Of a stretch of 64,000 bases of DNA, positions 1 to 7,717 are shown piece by piece. The number at the start of each line of letters is the position of its first letter. Position 1 is the stretch's first letter. Below the pieces are notes generated by a model, which made no database searches, was not told the origin of the DNA, and saw nothing but the letters and a program-made list of their open reading frames with translations. The stretch is from Streptomyces sp. MST-110588 (GTDB lineage Bacteria; Actinomycetota; Actinomycetes; Streptomycetales; Streptomycetaceae): the NCBI RefSeq assembly GCF_022695595.1, contig NZ_CP074380.1, forward strand, positions 3,484,001-3,548,000. Direction: 5' to 3'. Position numbers and translations under genes: made by a program.

Positions 1-73
1 GCCCGCACCCTCATCTGCACGCTCCAGCTCATGCCCCCGCCCACGCCCACGCCCCCACTCAGCCCATATCCCG

Positions 74-751
74 TCACCACTGCGGACGTCCTCGCTCCGC
101 GTATCCCATCTCCCAGGCGTGTACGGCGATCCCGACCCGGTTCCGCACCCCGAGCTTGCGCTGGATGCTGGCCACATGGGTCTTCACGGTGCCCGCCGAG
201 ATGAACAGCTCCCGCGCGATGTCCGCGTTGGTCTTGCCGGCCGCCACCTGCCCCGCGATCTCCGTCTCCCGGTCGGTCAAGGGCTCCAGGGCCCGGGGCG
301 CGGCGGGCCGGGCGGTGGTGACGTGCTTGAGCAGCCGGACCGTGATCGAGGGGCTGATCAGGCTGTCACCGGCCACCGCCGCCCGTACGGCCTCCACCAG
401 CAGGGAGGGGCCGGACCGTTTCAGCAGAAAGCCGCAGGCGCCGTGGCGCAGCGCCGGGTACACGTACTCGTCGAGGTCGAAGGTGGTCACGACCACCACC
501 CTGATCTTGCCCTTGAGCGCGGGATCGGCGCCGGAACCGGCGAGCTGGCGGGTGACCTCCAGGCCGTCCAGTCCCGGCATGCGGATGTCGACGAGCGCGA
601 CATCGGGCCGCAGCGTACGGGCCTGGGCCAGCGCCGCCACTCCGTCCGCCGCCTCCCCGACCACCTCGATGTCCGGCTGGGCCTCAAGAATGCGCCGTAG
701 CCCCCGGCGCACCATCTCCTGGTCGTCCGCGATCAGCACCCGAATCGTCAC
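74..751 (-). CDS. NarL/FixJ-family response regulator (REC + LuxR-type HTH)
   Basis: Cytoplasmic two-component response regulator of 225 aa. The receiver domain covers about residues 1-125: the acidic pair D9-D10, phospho-acceptor D55 in VALVDIRMPGLDG, a Thr-Thr switch region and the conserved Lys in FLLKRSG. The LuxR-type helix-turn-helix follows (about 155-215; LTDRETEIAGQVAAGKTNAD, then GTVKTHV). Phosphorylation by a histidine kinase would promote dimerisation and DNA binding. The kinase is not in the window and would normally lie just upstream or downstream; the next gene on this strand is 130 bp away and unrelated. The ATG at 751 gives full family length. The target regulon cannot be inferred. 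Confidence 0.93.
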   Translation of the reverse strand: MTIRVLIADDQEMVRRGLRRILEAQPDIEVVGEAADGVAALAQARTLRPDVALVDIRMPGLDGLEVTRQLAGSGADPALKGKIRVVVVTTFDLDEYVYPALRHGACGFLLKRSGPSLLVEAVRAAVAGDSLISPSITVRLLKHVTTARPAAPRALEPLTDRETEIAGQVAAGKTNADIARELFISAGTVKTHVASIQRKLGVRNRVGIAVHAWEMGYAERGRPQW

Positions 752-882
752 GACCGCTCATCCTGTCATGCGACCACCGGGCGGAAGGATCACGCCGGCC
801 TGCCCCGCACCCCGAGTTCCCGTTCCCCTCAGCCCCGGGCTCCCCTGGCTCATCCTCGCGCCCCGGGCTCCCCGCCGCCCCC

Positions 883-1830
883 TCAGTCGATGACCCCGTC
901 GACGCCGTACGCCGTAGCCGTGTCCAGCCCCAGCGGCGGCTTCACATCCCAGGTGTAAACGAGCAATGGCTTTCCGTGCGGGCCGCGTTTGCGGTGCACC
1001 GCCGCCACATATCCTGAACTGATCTCGGAGAGCCGGGGGTTGATCTGGTCGGCGAATTCCGCGTACTCGCCCAGCCGGGATTCCGGTGGCGATCCGAGTA
1101 TTGCCGTACGTACCTGCGGCGCCGCCCGATGCACCGCCCGCACGGACCGCGTCACAAAGCTCTGGACGATCAGCCGGTCCCTCACATGCGGCCGATCCAG
1201 CCATCCCCGCTCCCGCAGTTCCCGGACGATCCGCTCCTCTATCCCCGGATATCGCTGCGGCGACTTGACCTCCAGCAACAGCCGCTGCCCGTTGTGATCG
1301 AGACGCCGCAGATAATCCGCCAGGGTCGGTACCCGCTCCCCCGCGAACGCCTTTCCGAACCAGCTTCCGGCATCCAGTCGCGCTATCTCCGCGGCCGTGA
1401 AGTCACCCACCCGCCACGGCGCCCGCCCGGGAAACACCTTTTCCACATCGGTCGTCCGGTTCAGGGTGGTGTCGTGCATCACCACCAATTCCCCGTCGTA
1501 GGTGCGCTGTACGTCGTTCTCGACCCAGTCGAATCCGTTCAGGTGTGCGGCGTCCACCGCGGCGAGGGTGTTCTCCGGCGCCATCCGGGAAGCTCCCCGG
1601 TGCGCCACCCGTACGGGCTCCTTGCCGCGTACGCCCGCACGGCCCCCTGCCCCCGCACTTCCCGGTACGTGTGCGCCCGGCCCGGCCACCGCTCCACGAT
1701 CCGCGGCTCCCGCGCCCCCTTCAGCTCCCGCGGCTCCAGCGGTGGACGAGCCCACGACGTACGACGGCACCGCGGCAACAACCAGCAGCGCCACGGCGGC
1801 AGCGGCGACCCGCATCGGACTCCGAAGCAT
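883..1830 (-). CDS. Secreted glycerophosphodiester phosphodiesterase
   Basis: GDPD family (TIM barrel), expected to hydrolyse glycerophosphodiesters to glycerol-3-phosphate and an alcohol outside the membrane. The N-terminus MLRSPMRVAAAAVALLVVAA is a signal peptide, followed by a Gly/Ala linker. The catalytic signature is visible: VAHRGASRMAPENT (the HRG...EN motif), then ENDVQRTYDGELVVMHD with metal-binding Glu/Asp and the second His. It ends GVDGVID, the usual family terminus. The open frame extends upstream to 1872, but the ATG at 1830 places the signal peptide at the N-terminus and gives 315 aa. A role in phosphate or teichoic-acid turnover is inference. Confidence 0.88.
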   Translation of the reverse strand: MLRSPMRVAAAAVALLVVAAVPSYVVGSSTAGAAGAEGGAGAADRGAVAGPGAHVPGSAGAGGRAGVRGKEPVRVAHRGASRMAPENTLAAVDAAHLNGFDWVENDVQRTYDGELVVMHDTTLNRTTDVEKVFPGRAPWRVGDFTAAEIARLDAGSWFGKAFAGERVPTLADYLRRLDHNGQRLLLEVKSPQRYPGIEERIVRELRERGWLDRPHVRDRLIVQSFVTRSVRAVHRAAPQVRTAILGSPPESRLGEYAEFADQINPRLSEISSGYVAAVHRKRGPHGKPLLVYTWDVKPPLGLDTATAYGVDGVID

Positions 1831-2008
1831 CGCAGACCCTCCTGACCCCACCCGCGCACGGACCCGCACCACGGCTCACGCGAGGGGCCCAGCTCGCAGC
1901 GACCCCGACGGCCACTACGCCCTATTCCCGCCCCATGCCCCAAAATGCCCCCACCCATCCCCGCCCGCATCCCGGAGCATCCACCCCCGCACCCCTCCCA
2001 GACAGCCG

Positions 2009-2043
2009 AAAGCCCAGGTCAGAGGGGGCCCGACCTGGGCTTT
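2009..2043 (-). terminator. Intrinsic terminator downstream of lepB
   Basis: Perfect 12-bp inverted repeat (AAAGCCCAGGTC / GACCTGGGCTTT) around an 11-nt GC-rich loop, about 110 bp past the lepB stop. It lies between lepB and the phosphodiesterase gene, both minus-strand, so it probably ends lepB transcription. The rest of the 1831-2153 spacer holds no credible gene. Confidence 0.7.
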
Positions 2044-2153
2044 CCAGCATTTTCCGTTAACCCGCCCGAGGGGACCCGTACTCCCATGAGGCGGCGCCCC
2101 ACCGCCACGCTCCCCCTCGCGGCTCTTGACGCGTCAGGCCGCGTCAGGCCGCG

Positions 2154-3125
2154 TCAAGCGGTACGTCCAGGCCCGTCACCGCGCTTCTGCCGGCGCCGGC
2201 GCCGGCGCCGGCAGAACACCAGCGGAACCGCACCCACGAGCGCCAGCGCATGCGGAGTCGCCACGGACGCCGCCTGCATGGCCTTCTCCTCAAGACCCTT
2301 TTGAGCAAAAGTGTCCGGAACCGGCAGGGTGTCCCAACGGCTGACCGGCCAGGCGATCACAAATGCCCGCCCCACCACTTCCTTCACCGGCACCATCCCC
2401 TGGTGGGCGTCCTGCATGTGGTAGCGGGAGTCCATCGAGTCCTGCCGGTGGTCACCCATCACCCAAATGCGGTCTTTGGGCACGGTGACCTTGAACTCGG
2501 CGTCCGAGCTGCACGGGGTGTTGCCGGGGAAGACGTACGGCTCGTCGAGGACCTTGCCGTTGACCTTGACCGGGCCGGTGCCCTTGCACTCCACCGTGTC
2601 GCCGGCGACACCGATGACCCGCTTGATCAGGTCCTCTTCCTCGGCCGACGGCATCAGCCCGACAAAGCTGAGCACCTTCTGGAGCGCGTTGTACTGGGTG
2701 GTCGGCTCGCCCCTCAGCCAGCCGTCGGGATCATGGAAGACGACGACCTCGCCACGCTCGGGCTCGGTGCCGAACCAGGGGGTCAGCTTGTCCACCAGAA
2801 CCCGGTCGCCCTGCTGCAGGGTGTTCTGCATGGAGTCCGAGGGGATCGAGAACGCCTGGACGAAGAACGTCTTGATCAGCAGGGCGAGCACCAGCGCCAC
2901 ACCGATCAGGATCGGCAGCTCCTTCCAAAAGGACCGCTGCTTCCCCTTCTCCCTTTTCTCCCTCTTCTCCTCGTTCGCCTTCACCCCCTCCCCCTTCGAC
3001 TCGCCGTCGTCCGGGCTCCCGTCCGAAGAGGAACCGTGAAGAGGGTCAACAGGCTCGCCGGGCTGCCGTTCCTCAGGCCCGTCATGTCCTTCTCGCGTAC
3101 CGATCGCCAAAACCCCCACGTCCAT
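2154..3125 (-). CDS. lepB: Signal peptidase I
   Basis: Membrane serine endopeptidase that removes Sec and Tat signal peptides. After a charged cytoplasmic N-terminus there is one transmembrane segment (ELPILIGVALVLALLIKTFF). Next come the catalytic Ser box (SIPSDSMQNTL), the box with LVDKL, the catalytic Lys box (LIKRVIGVAGDTVECKG) and the GDHRQDSMDSRYH box. A second hydrophobic segment sits near the C-terminus (ASVATPHALALVGAVPLVF), followed by an Arg-rich cytoplasmic tail encoded by a repetitive stretch near 2190-2215. The frame is open to 3173. The ATG at 3125 is preferred because the extra residues look non-native. Streptomyces usually encode several sip paralogues; this one stands alone. 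Confidence 0.92.
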   Translation of the reverse strand: MDVGVLAIGTREGHDGPEERQPGEPVDPLHGSSSDGSPDDGESKGEGVKANEEKREKREKGKQRSFWKELPILIGVALVLALLIKTFFVQAFSIPSDSMQNTLQQGDRVLVDKLTPWFGTEPERGEVVVFHDPDGWLRGEPTTQYNALQKVLSFVGLMPSAEEEDLIKRVIGVAGDTVECKGTGPVKVNGKVLDEPYVFPGNTPCSSDAEFKVTVPKDRIWVMGDHRQDSMDSRYHMQDAHQGMVPVKEVVGRAFVIAWPVSRWDTLPVPDTFAQKGLEEKAMQAASVATPHALALVGAVPLVFCRRRRRRRQKRGDGPGRTA

Positions 3126-3402
3126 TCCTTGCCACGGGCTGCGGTCGGCCTCCGCTCGGCGCGGCCCCCTCACGCCGTCCCTGTTGTGTCCCTGTCCACT
3201 CTGTCCTGAAAGAGCCAGCCTATGCGACGGGCCCCGGCCGTCACCGGCGCAGCCGTTGATCCAGCCATGGCCATGGACGCATACGTTTCCGGCTCACCCC
3301 GCTTCAACGCCCCACAGCCCCTCATCGTGCCCGCGCCCCCTCAGCCCGCCCACACCCCCGGCACCCCCTCACCCTCCCTATCCCTATCCCTGCCCCTCCC
3401 CC

Positions 3403-4059
3403 TCACTCCCTACGGGAGGCCACATACTGCGTGACGGCCGTGCACACGACCAGGACACCGGCGGCGAGCCCGAGCATTGCGCCCGCCGGCCCGAGCAGCG
3501 CCGCGGAGTCGGAGGCCGTGGCCATCACCTGGAACAGCCGGTTCACCGGCGGCAGCCCGCGCGTGAAAAGCAGCACCATCACCAACGCCAGAGCAGCCAC
3601 CAGCGCGTAACCCTGCCGCCTGAAAACCAGCCGCGAACACAGCACCCCGATGCCGACCCCCACGAACGCGCAGGTGAGCTGTGCCTCGACCCCCAACAGA
3701 AGATCAGCGGGCGCGACCCGGTAGTCCCCCAGCCACAGCGGAAAGAACAGTCCGAACCCCATCAGAACCACACAACTCAGCAAAGATGTGACGACCGCCC
3801 CGGCCAGAACCCTGAGCGACCGGCCGGCACTCACGACGACGACTGCCCGCTGCGCCGCGTCGTCCAGACTCATCAGCGCGATCGTCAGCCACGTCGCGCA
3901 CACGAACAGCGCCCCGGCGGACGAGGCATAGGTCGGCGGGAGCGGGCCGTTGCCGTTGACGGTCAGTACGCCCATCAGACCCGTGAACAGCAGCAACGGC
4001 GCGAGATAGCGCTGCGTGTGCAGCACGGTGGCGAAGTGGTAGCGGACCAGCGCGATCAC
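3403..4059 (-). CDS. ABC-2-like membrane permease subunit
   Basis: Integral membrane protein of 218 aa with about six hydrophobic helices (for example APLLLFTGLMGVLTV, VVTSLLSCVVLMGFGLFF, GYALVAALALVMVLLF, AGAMLGLAAGVLVVCTAV). The chosen GTG start at 4059 overlaps the stop of the upstream ATPase gene by 4 nt (GTGA), so the two are translationally coupled and probably form one exporter. The longer open frame adds a Gly/Arg-rich stretch antisense to nothing conserved and is unlikely to be translated. No strong Pfam-style signature is visible by eye, so the substrate is unknown. Confidence 0.75.
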   Translation of the reverse strand: MIALVRYHFATVLHTQRYLAPLLLFTGLMGVLTVNGNGPLPPTYASSAGALFVCATWLTIALMSLDDAAQRAVVVVSAGRSLRVLAGAVVTSLLSCVVLMGFGLFFPLWLGDYRVAPADLLLGVEAQLTCAFVGVGIGVLCSRLVFRRQGYALVAALALVMVLLFTRGLPPVNRLFQVMATASDSAALLGPAGAMLGLAAGVLVVCTAVTQYVASRRE

Positions 4060-5024
4060 CGCACCCCACCCCTCACACCAGCTCCCGCCCCAAACCCCGC
4101 GCCCGCGGCCGTACGCGCCACGCTTTCTCCCGTACGCGCCACGCCCTCCCCCGTACGCGTCACCTCCACCACCGACCACCCGTGCCGAAGCGCCTCGTAC
4201 AGCAGCGCATCAGCACAGTCCGGCTCCACCTTCACCGCGACCCGTACCTGTACCCGCGCCCCCTGCCGATCCCGCTCCGTCACCGCAAGCACCCCCGCCA
4301 TCCCCTCCCAATCAAGCTGACGCGGCACTTCACCCCCCTCAGGCACACCCAGCACAACATCAACGCAAGCCCGGCCCCTTCTCCCCTCCCCAACCTCCGT
4401 CTCCATCTCCGACCCACGCAACGCCACCCGCCCCCGCTCCACCACATACGTACGCGTCGCACGGACCCGGGTGACCGACTCCCGGTGATCGGTGAAAACC
4501 ACCGCACCCCCAGTTCCCGCCACCTCCCCCATCAGCTCTCCGAGCACACCATGAGCCGTGACATCCAGCCCCGACCACGGCTCATCGAGAACGAGCAGAC
4601 CAGGCGGGACCATCACCGCCTGCGCCAGCGCCACTTTCTGGGCATTCCCCTTGGAAAGACTCCGCAGCGGTGCGTTCTCGCCTCCCACCAGCGCCAGCCG
4701 TTCCAGCAATTCCCGCGCCCGCGCCGTCGCCGCCTTCGTACCCATTCCACGAATACGGCCCATATGCGTCAGATAAGCCGCCGCCGACATCCGCTCGTTC
4801 GGCGAAAAGCGGTCCGGAACGTATCCGATGACCGGCGGGCGCCCGGACACCACACCGCACGTCGGCCGGGACACGCCGACAAGAATCCGCAGCAGTGTCG
4901 ATTTCCCCGATCCGTTCCCGCCCGCGAACGCCACCACCTCCCCCTCGGGAGCCTCGACGTCCACGTCCCGGACGACCCACTTCCCCCTGCCGTACCGTTT
5001 CCCCACCGCGTCAAGCCGCACCAC
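4056..5024 (-). CDS. ABC transporter ATP-binding protein
   Basis: Nucleotide-binding subunit that would power the coupled permease. Walker A is FAGGNGSGKST (note GGN rather than GPN), the ABC signature is degenerate (LSKGNAQKVALAQA instead of LSGGQ), Walker B is LLVLDEPWSGLD and the switch His is in FTDHRE. About 90 residues follow the ATPase core and include an ACT-like alternation of strands. The GTG at 5024 follows GGAG with a good spacing; the frame is open to 5144 but that extension overlaps the STAS gene. The gene is coupled to the permease by a 4-bp overlap. The LSKGN signature is typical of exporters of the ABC-2 type. Confidence 0.85.
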   Translation of the reverse strand: MVRLDAVGKRYGRGKWVVRDVDVEAPEGEVVAFAGGNGSGKSTLLRILVGVSRPTCGVVSGRPPVIGYVPDRFSPNERMSAAAYLTHMGRIRGMGTKAATARARELLERLALVGGENAPLRSLSKGNAQKVALAQAVMVPPGLLVLDEPWSGLDVTAHGVLGELMGEVAGTGGAVVFTDHRESVTRVRATRTYVVERGRVALRGSEMETEVGEGRRGRACVDVVLGVPEGGEVPRQLDWEGMAGVLAVTERDRQGARVQVRVAVKVEPDCADALLYEALRHGWSVVEVTRTGEGVARTGESVARTAAGAGFGAGAGVRGGVR

Positions 5025-5085
5025 GCCAACTCCAGCCCGCCCCCGAGGACCGTCACGTCCCGACAGGCTACAAGCCGGCGTACGC

Positions 5086-5601
5086 TCAGGCCGCGGCGTG
5101 CGCTCCCCGCCTCGGCTCCCCCACGGCGGGCAAGCCCGCGGCACTGTCGCCCCTCACGAGGACCGGCAGAAGCCGGCCCAGCCCACTGGTCCGCAGCGCA
5201 TTGACAACGGCGGGGCTCGGCGCGGCCAGCCGCAGGTCACCACCGTGGAAGCGGGCCCGGCGAGCAGCCGCGACCAGCGGTGCCAGCCCGGCCGCCCCAC
5301 AGTCCGTGACCCCGGACATCTCCACGACCAGCAGACTTCCGGGCCGGAACGGTACGTGCAGCAAACGTTCCCGCAACGCGGGCAGCCCCCCGAGATCCAG
5401 CCGCCCACGCACAGCGACAACCGTCACATCACCGCCCCGCTCCCCCACCTCGGACGACGCACGCAGCCGCCCTACGGCCGCCAACACAGGCCCCCTCCCA
5501 GCACATCGACCGACCCCCGCCGCCAACAACCCTGTCCCGGCGACAAGTGGCGCACCATCAACCTGATCCGCAGCCGAATCTCCAGAGTCCCTCTGCACCA
5601 C
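5086..5601 (-). CDS. STAS-domain protein (anti-sigma factor antagonist-like) without a phosphorylatable Ser
   Basis: 171 aa. After a variable N-terminus of about 55 residues, a STAS-like fold is recognisable: VTVVAVRGRLDLGGLPALRE, then a strand LLVVEMSGVTDCGAAGLAPL, then RLAAPSPAVVNALRTSGLGR. In partner-switching antagonists the loop after the Asp carries Ser or Thr (BldG in this window has DSTGLG). Here the loop reads DCGAAGL with no hydroxyl residue, so regulation by a RsbW-type kinase seems lost. The GTG at 5601 has GGAGG six bases upstream. It overlaps the non-native upstream extension of the ABC gene but not the ABC coding region chosen here. Confidence 0.72.
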   Translation of the reverse strand: MVQRDSGDSAADQVDGAPLVAGTGLLAAGVGRCAGRGPVLAAVGRLRASSEVGERGGDVTVVAVRGRLDLGGLPALRERLLHVPFRPGSLLVVEMSGVTDCGAAGLAPLVAAARRARFHGGDLRLAAPSPAVVNALRTSGLGRLLPVLVRGDSAAGLPAVGEPRRGAHAAA

Positions 5602-5802
5602 ACGCCTCCTCGCAGCGGAACAGAAAACACGCTGCCGGGGTCCAGGGCGGCACCGCTCAGCCTAGCCCCGCCCCACCACCCCGCACAGCGCCCCGACCCG
5701 ACTCCACCCCGAACAACGACCACCCGGCCCCAGCGCCGCCAACACATCCAACAAAGAAAGAACCCCCAGGTCAGAAAGTGACTTGAGGCTTCCCACTCAC
5801 TA

Positions 5803-5843
5803 GCCACCCAAGGGAATCGAACCCTCGACCTACGCATGACGAG
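5803..5843 (-). repeat. Degenerate 3' half of tRNA-Thr (left att-like repeat of the islet)
   Basis: Near-copy of the 3' half of the intact tRNA-Thr gene at 13965-14038, from the anticodon loop (CTCGT on the minus strand) through the T arm (GGTTCGATTCC) to the acceptor 3' strand. About 37 of 41 positions match. Similarity continues into the sequence before it (ccaggtcagaa at about 5766), which resembles the tRNA terminator beside the intact gene. A duplicated tRNA 3' end is the usual footprint of integration by a tyrosine recombinase. The right-hand intact copy and this copy enclose 8.2 kb. Confidence 0.75.
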
Positions 5844-6034
5844 GCCGACAGGGACCGAGCCGGGTGTGCCGCGCGGTCGCCCCAGATCCCGTTTCCCCAG
5901 ACCGGAGCACATGTCGCGGTCCCGCTGGTGGCGTCCCGTGTTGTGCCGCAGGCTGCCGGCACCTGGTCAGCGCGGCGCCGGGTGTCGGAGGCGGCCCTGC
6001 CGACAGGAACGGCTGTGCTGGGCACGCACGCCGT

Positions 6035-6601
6035 GCGGCTAAAGGCTTCCAAGGACTTCGAGGGAAGAAGAAGCGAGACGCCGGCCACATCGAGGTCCCG
6101 AAGATCCCCGACGGCGCCGTCAGCCTGCCCGAAGGCTCCCTCAAAACGCCGGACGGCACGATCCAGCTACCCAAGGACGCCACCATTCCGAAGGGGGCGA
6201 CGAGTCCAGGAAGGAGAACGTCCCCAACCCATCAACAGCCGCGCCCGGGCGGTGGCGTGGGCAATGACCGCGCCCCGAGCACCGGCGGCTGGACAACTCC
6301 ACAAACGGCGTCACCCTGCACCAAGACTTCCCTGTCAGGAGGCTGATGATCCATGAAGGCGTCGAGAGCGTTCTCATGACCGAAGGCATGCCATACAGGG
6401 TCATGAACTATGACTCTGACGGGGTCATTTGGTTCACCCGGCAACACTACGGTGCACATGAGATCTCGCCGCATGAGACACATAGCAACCCCTATGCGGC
6501 ATGGCGGAAGCTGGGTATGGAGCTCCCTCCGTTCGAGGTCCTGCCCGATCTGTCAATGCTTGGACGACCTTATTCAGTACACCCGGAGGAACAAGCCATG
6601 A
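6035..6601 (+). pseudogene. Remnant of a polymorphic toxin gene (Pro-rich pre-toxin region plus C-terminal tail)
   Basis: Frame 2 from 6035 encodes a Lys-rich segment and then a repeat of the type IPDGAVSLPEGSLKTPDG / TIQLPKDATIPKG. This resembles the linker that precedes the toxin domain in long Streptomyces secreted toxins (recalled, not searched). The frame then breaks. Frame 1 is open from 6268 and encodes a plausible domain (MPYRVMNYDSDGVIWFTRQH, then AAWRKLGMELPPF and DLS). A second shift near 6555 gives LDDLIQYTRRNKP and a TGA at 6599-6601, which overlaps the ATG of the next gene. The whole is a 5'-truncated, frameshifted toxin gene. The toxic activity cannot be named. Confidence 0.6.
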
Positions 6602-7101
6602 GGACAGCTTCGGCACTGGTTCTTGCAGAGAGGCTTGAACGGGTCGACTGGGTCGGCTCGTTCGATCGGACCCGTTCGCGCGTGGCACTCATGCGCGAGT
6701 TCATGCGGCGATCTGCCCTGTGGGCCCAGGAGACAAGGTGCGGCGAGTGGCCGTTCTTCGACGTCGCCGGCCGCATCGATCCCGCAGCTCGGATCGATGC
6801 CGACATTGTGAGCGTTATTGCCGACAAGATCGGCCTACAACAACCGGTGATCACCGAGACCATCGAGTGGGCCCTCAATTTTGCCGTGCTCTCGGACATC
6901 CGCACAGACCTCGCGGATCTTCCATCGCCGTTCGAGCCGCTTGTGCAGATGTACGAACGGGGTGGGACATTCAGTTTGGATTCTACTGGCCACATCGAGG
7001 TAGATACCGCTGCCAATCCCAAGGGAAGTGTCGGGCAGGCGTTGGGGCGGGTTCCGCTCGACCTGGATGCGAAGAGCCTGAATGCTCTAGATGAGGAATG
7101 A
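6598..7101 (+). CDS. Immunity-like protein, family A copy 1
   Basis: 167 aa, mostly helical and soluble, with no signal peptide. The ATG at 6598 has a perfect GGAGG 8 bases upstream and overlaps the preceding toxin-tail stop (ATGA). The frame is open back to 6268, but that part belongs to the toxin remnant. It is paralogous to 7714-8481: both have a start-proximal ER(L)..(V/I)DW motif, ALMREFMRRSALWAQ vs LLMREYLRRAALWAR, WPFFDV vs WPFFDI, MYERGG, and LNALDEE vs LDALDAEG. It lacks the 85-aa C-terminal extension of that paralogue. Its place directly after a toxin end, with coupled translation, is the hallmark of a cognate immunity gene. I recognise no named family. Confidence 0.7.
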   Translation: MRTASALVLAERLERVDWVGSFDRTRSRVALMREFMRRSALWAQETRCGEWPFFDVAGRIDPAARIDADIVSVIADKIGLQQPVITETIEWALNFAVLSDIRTDLADLPSPFEPLVQMYERGGTFSLDSTGHIEVDTAANPKGSVGQALGRVPLDLDAKSLNALDEE

Positions 7102-7151
7102 TCGCGGCTCTATTCGAGTAGCTGCGCTCGAAGGGAATCGAGCTGCAGTGA
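7101..7151 (+). pseudogene. Second toxin-tail relic
   Basis: In frame 3 these 51 bases read IAALFE-stop-LRSKGIELQ-stop. The last nine residues match the tail at 7679-7717 (LRAKGVNLK-stop) in length and pattern. Its terminal TGA overlaps the GTG of the broken immunity copy that follows (GTGA), as in the other two modules. It is too short to stand alone; the support comes from position and repetition. Confidence 0.45.
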
Positions 7152-7440
7152 CCGACTCACCGTCGTCCATCATGTTGGATCGACTCAGCCGTGTGGAGTG
7201 GATCGGCGACTGGGACTACACAATGGGGCATCGTCGCGTCGCCTTCTGAAGCAGGCAGCCCTGTAAGTGCAGGCTTGTTCTGCTGAGGATAAATGACCCT
7301 TCTTCGACGTCACGGAGCACATCGACCTTGCTTTTCGTCTCTCCCCGAAAATCGCCGCGGAACTCGACGCATTCCTAGAAACCGTCCCGGGCGCGCGCCT
7401 GCGAAAAACTTCTGCAGGCGCTGCCCCTTGCCGCTCCCGG
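7148..7440 (+). pseudogene. Broken immunity-like gene, family A copy 2
   Basis: Starts GTG at 7148 and reads MTDSPSSIMLDRLSRVEWIG, closely matching the start of the intact paralogue at 7714 (MTESSSRRVLERLRAIDWGD). The frame ends at TGA 7247-7249. After a one-base shift LKQAAL continues, then a TAA. Further on DPFFDVTEHIDLAFRLSPKI (about 7297-7360) matches WPFFDITERVDAELQMPSEV of the paralogue, so the homology spans at least 200 bp across several lesions. No functional product is expected. It shows that this toxin-tail/immunity module existed in three copies. Confidence 0.65.
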
Positions 7441-7462
7441 GCCACGACCCGGGGACGGCTGA

Positions 7463-7717
7463 TGGTCAGGTCAGCACGTACGAGCCGTCCTTCTTCACCA
7501 CGAGCGACGGCAGGAAGTCGCCGAAGGGCCTGTCCGCAGCAGGTGCACACGACCTGGCGCCCAACCCTGCAAAAGGGGTGGTTTCGGGACACAGTGGCAG
7601 AAGCTCGGCCTCAGGCACCCCAAGACGAATCTATTAGCCACTGATTTGTCCAACATCGATGACTTCGCGAAGGATATTATGCAGGAACTGCGAGCCAAGG
7701 GGGTGAACCTGAAGTGA
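7463..7717 (+). pseudogene. Third toxin-tail relic (C-terminal end of a toxin)
   Basis: The end is clear: in frame 2 from 7574, GGFGTQWQKLGLRHPKTNLL, then ATDLSNIDDFAKDIMQELRA and KGVNLK, with TGA at 7715-7717 overlapping the GTG of the next gene. Upstream the likely coding frame shifts: frame 3 reads VSTYEPSFFTTSDGRKSPKG and LSAAGAHDLAPNPAKG just before it. The motif W(Q/R)KLG(L/M)...DLS..(I/L)DD is shared with the first remnant (WRKLGMELPPF...DLS...LDD), so both are probably ends of related toxin domains. It lacks an N-terminus, start codon and secretion region. Confidence 0.55.

Noticed and set aside
5803..5843. A second functional tRNA gene
   Set aside because: Only the 3' half is present: the D arm and 5' acceptor strand cannot be formed from the flanking sequence.
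7462..7644. Separate small genes in the 7.3-7.7 kb stretch
   Set aside because: The open frames are explained as frameshifted pieces of a toxin tail and a broken immunity gene.
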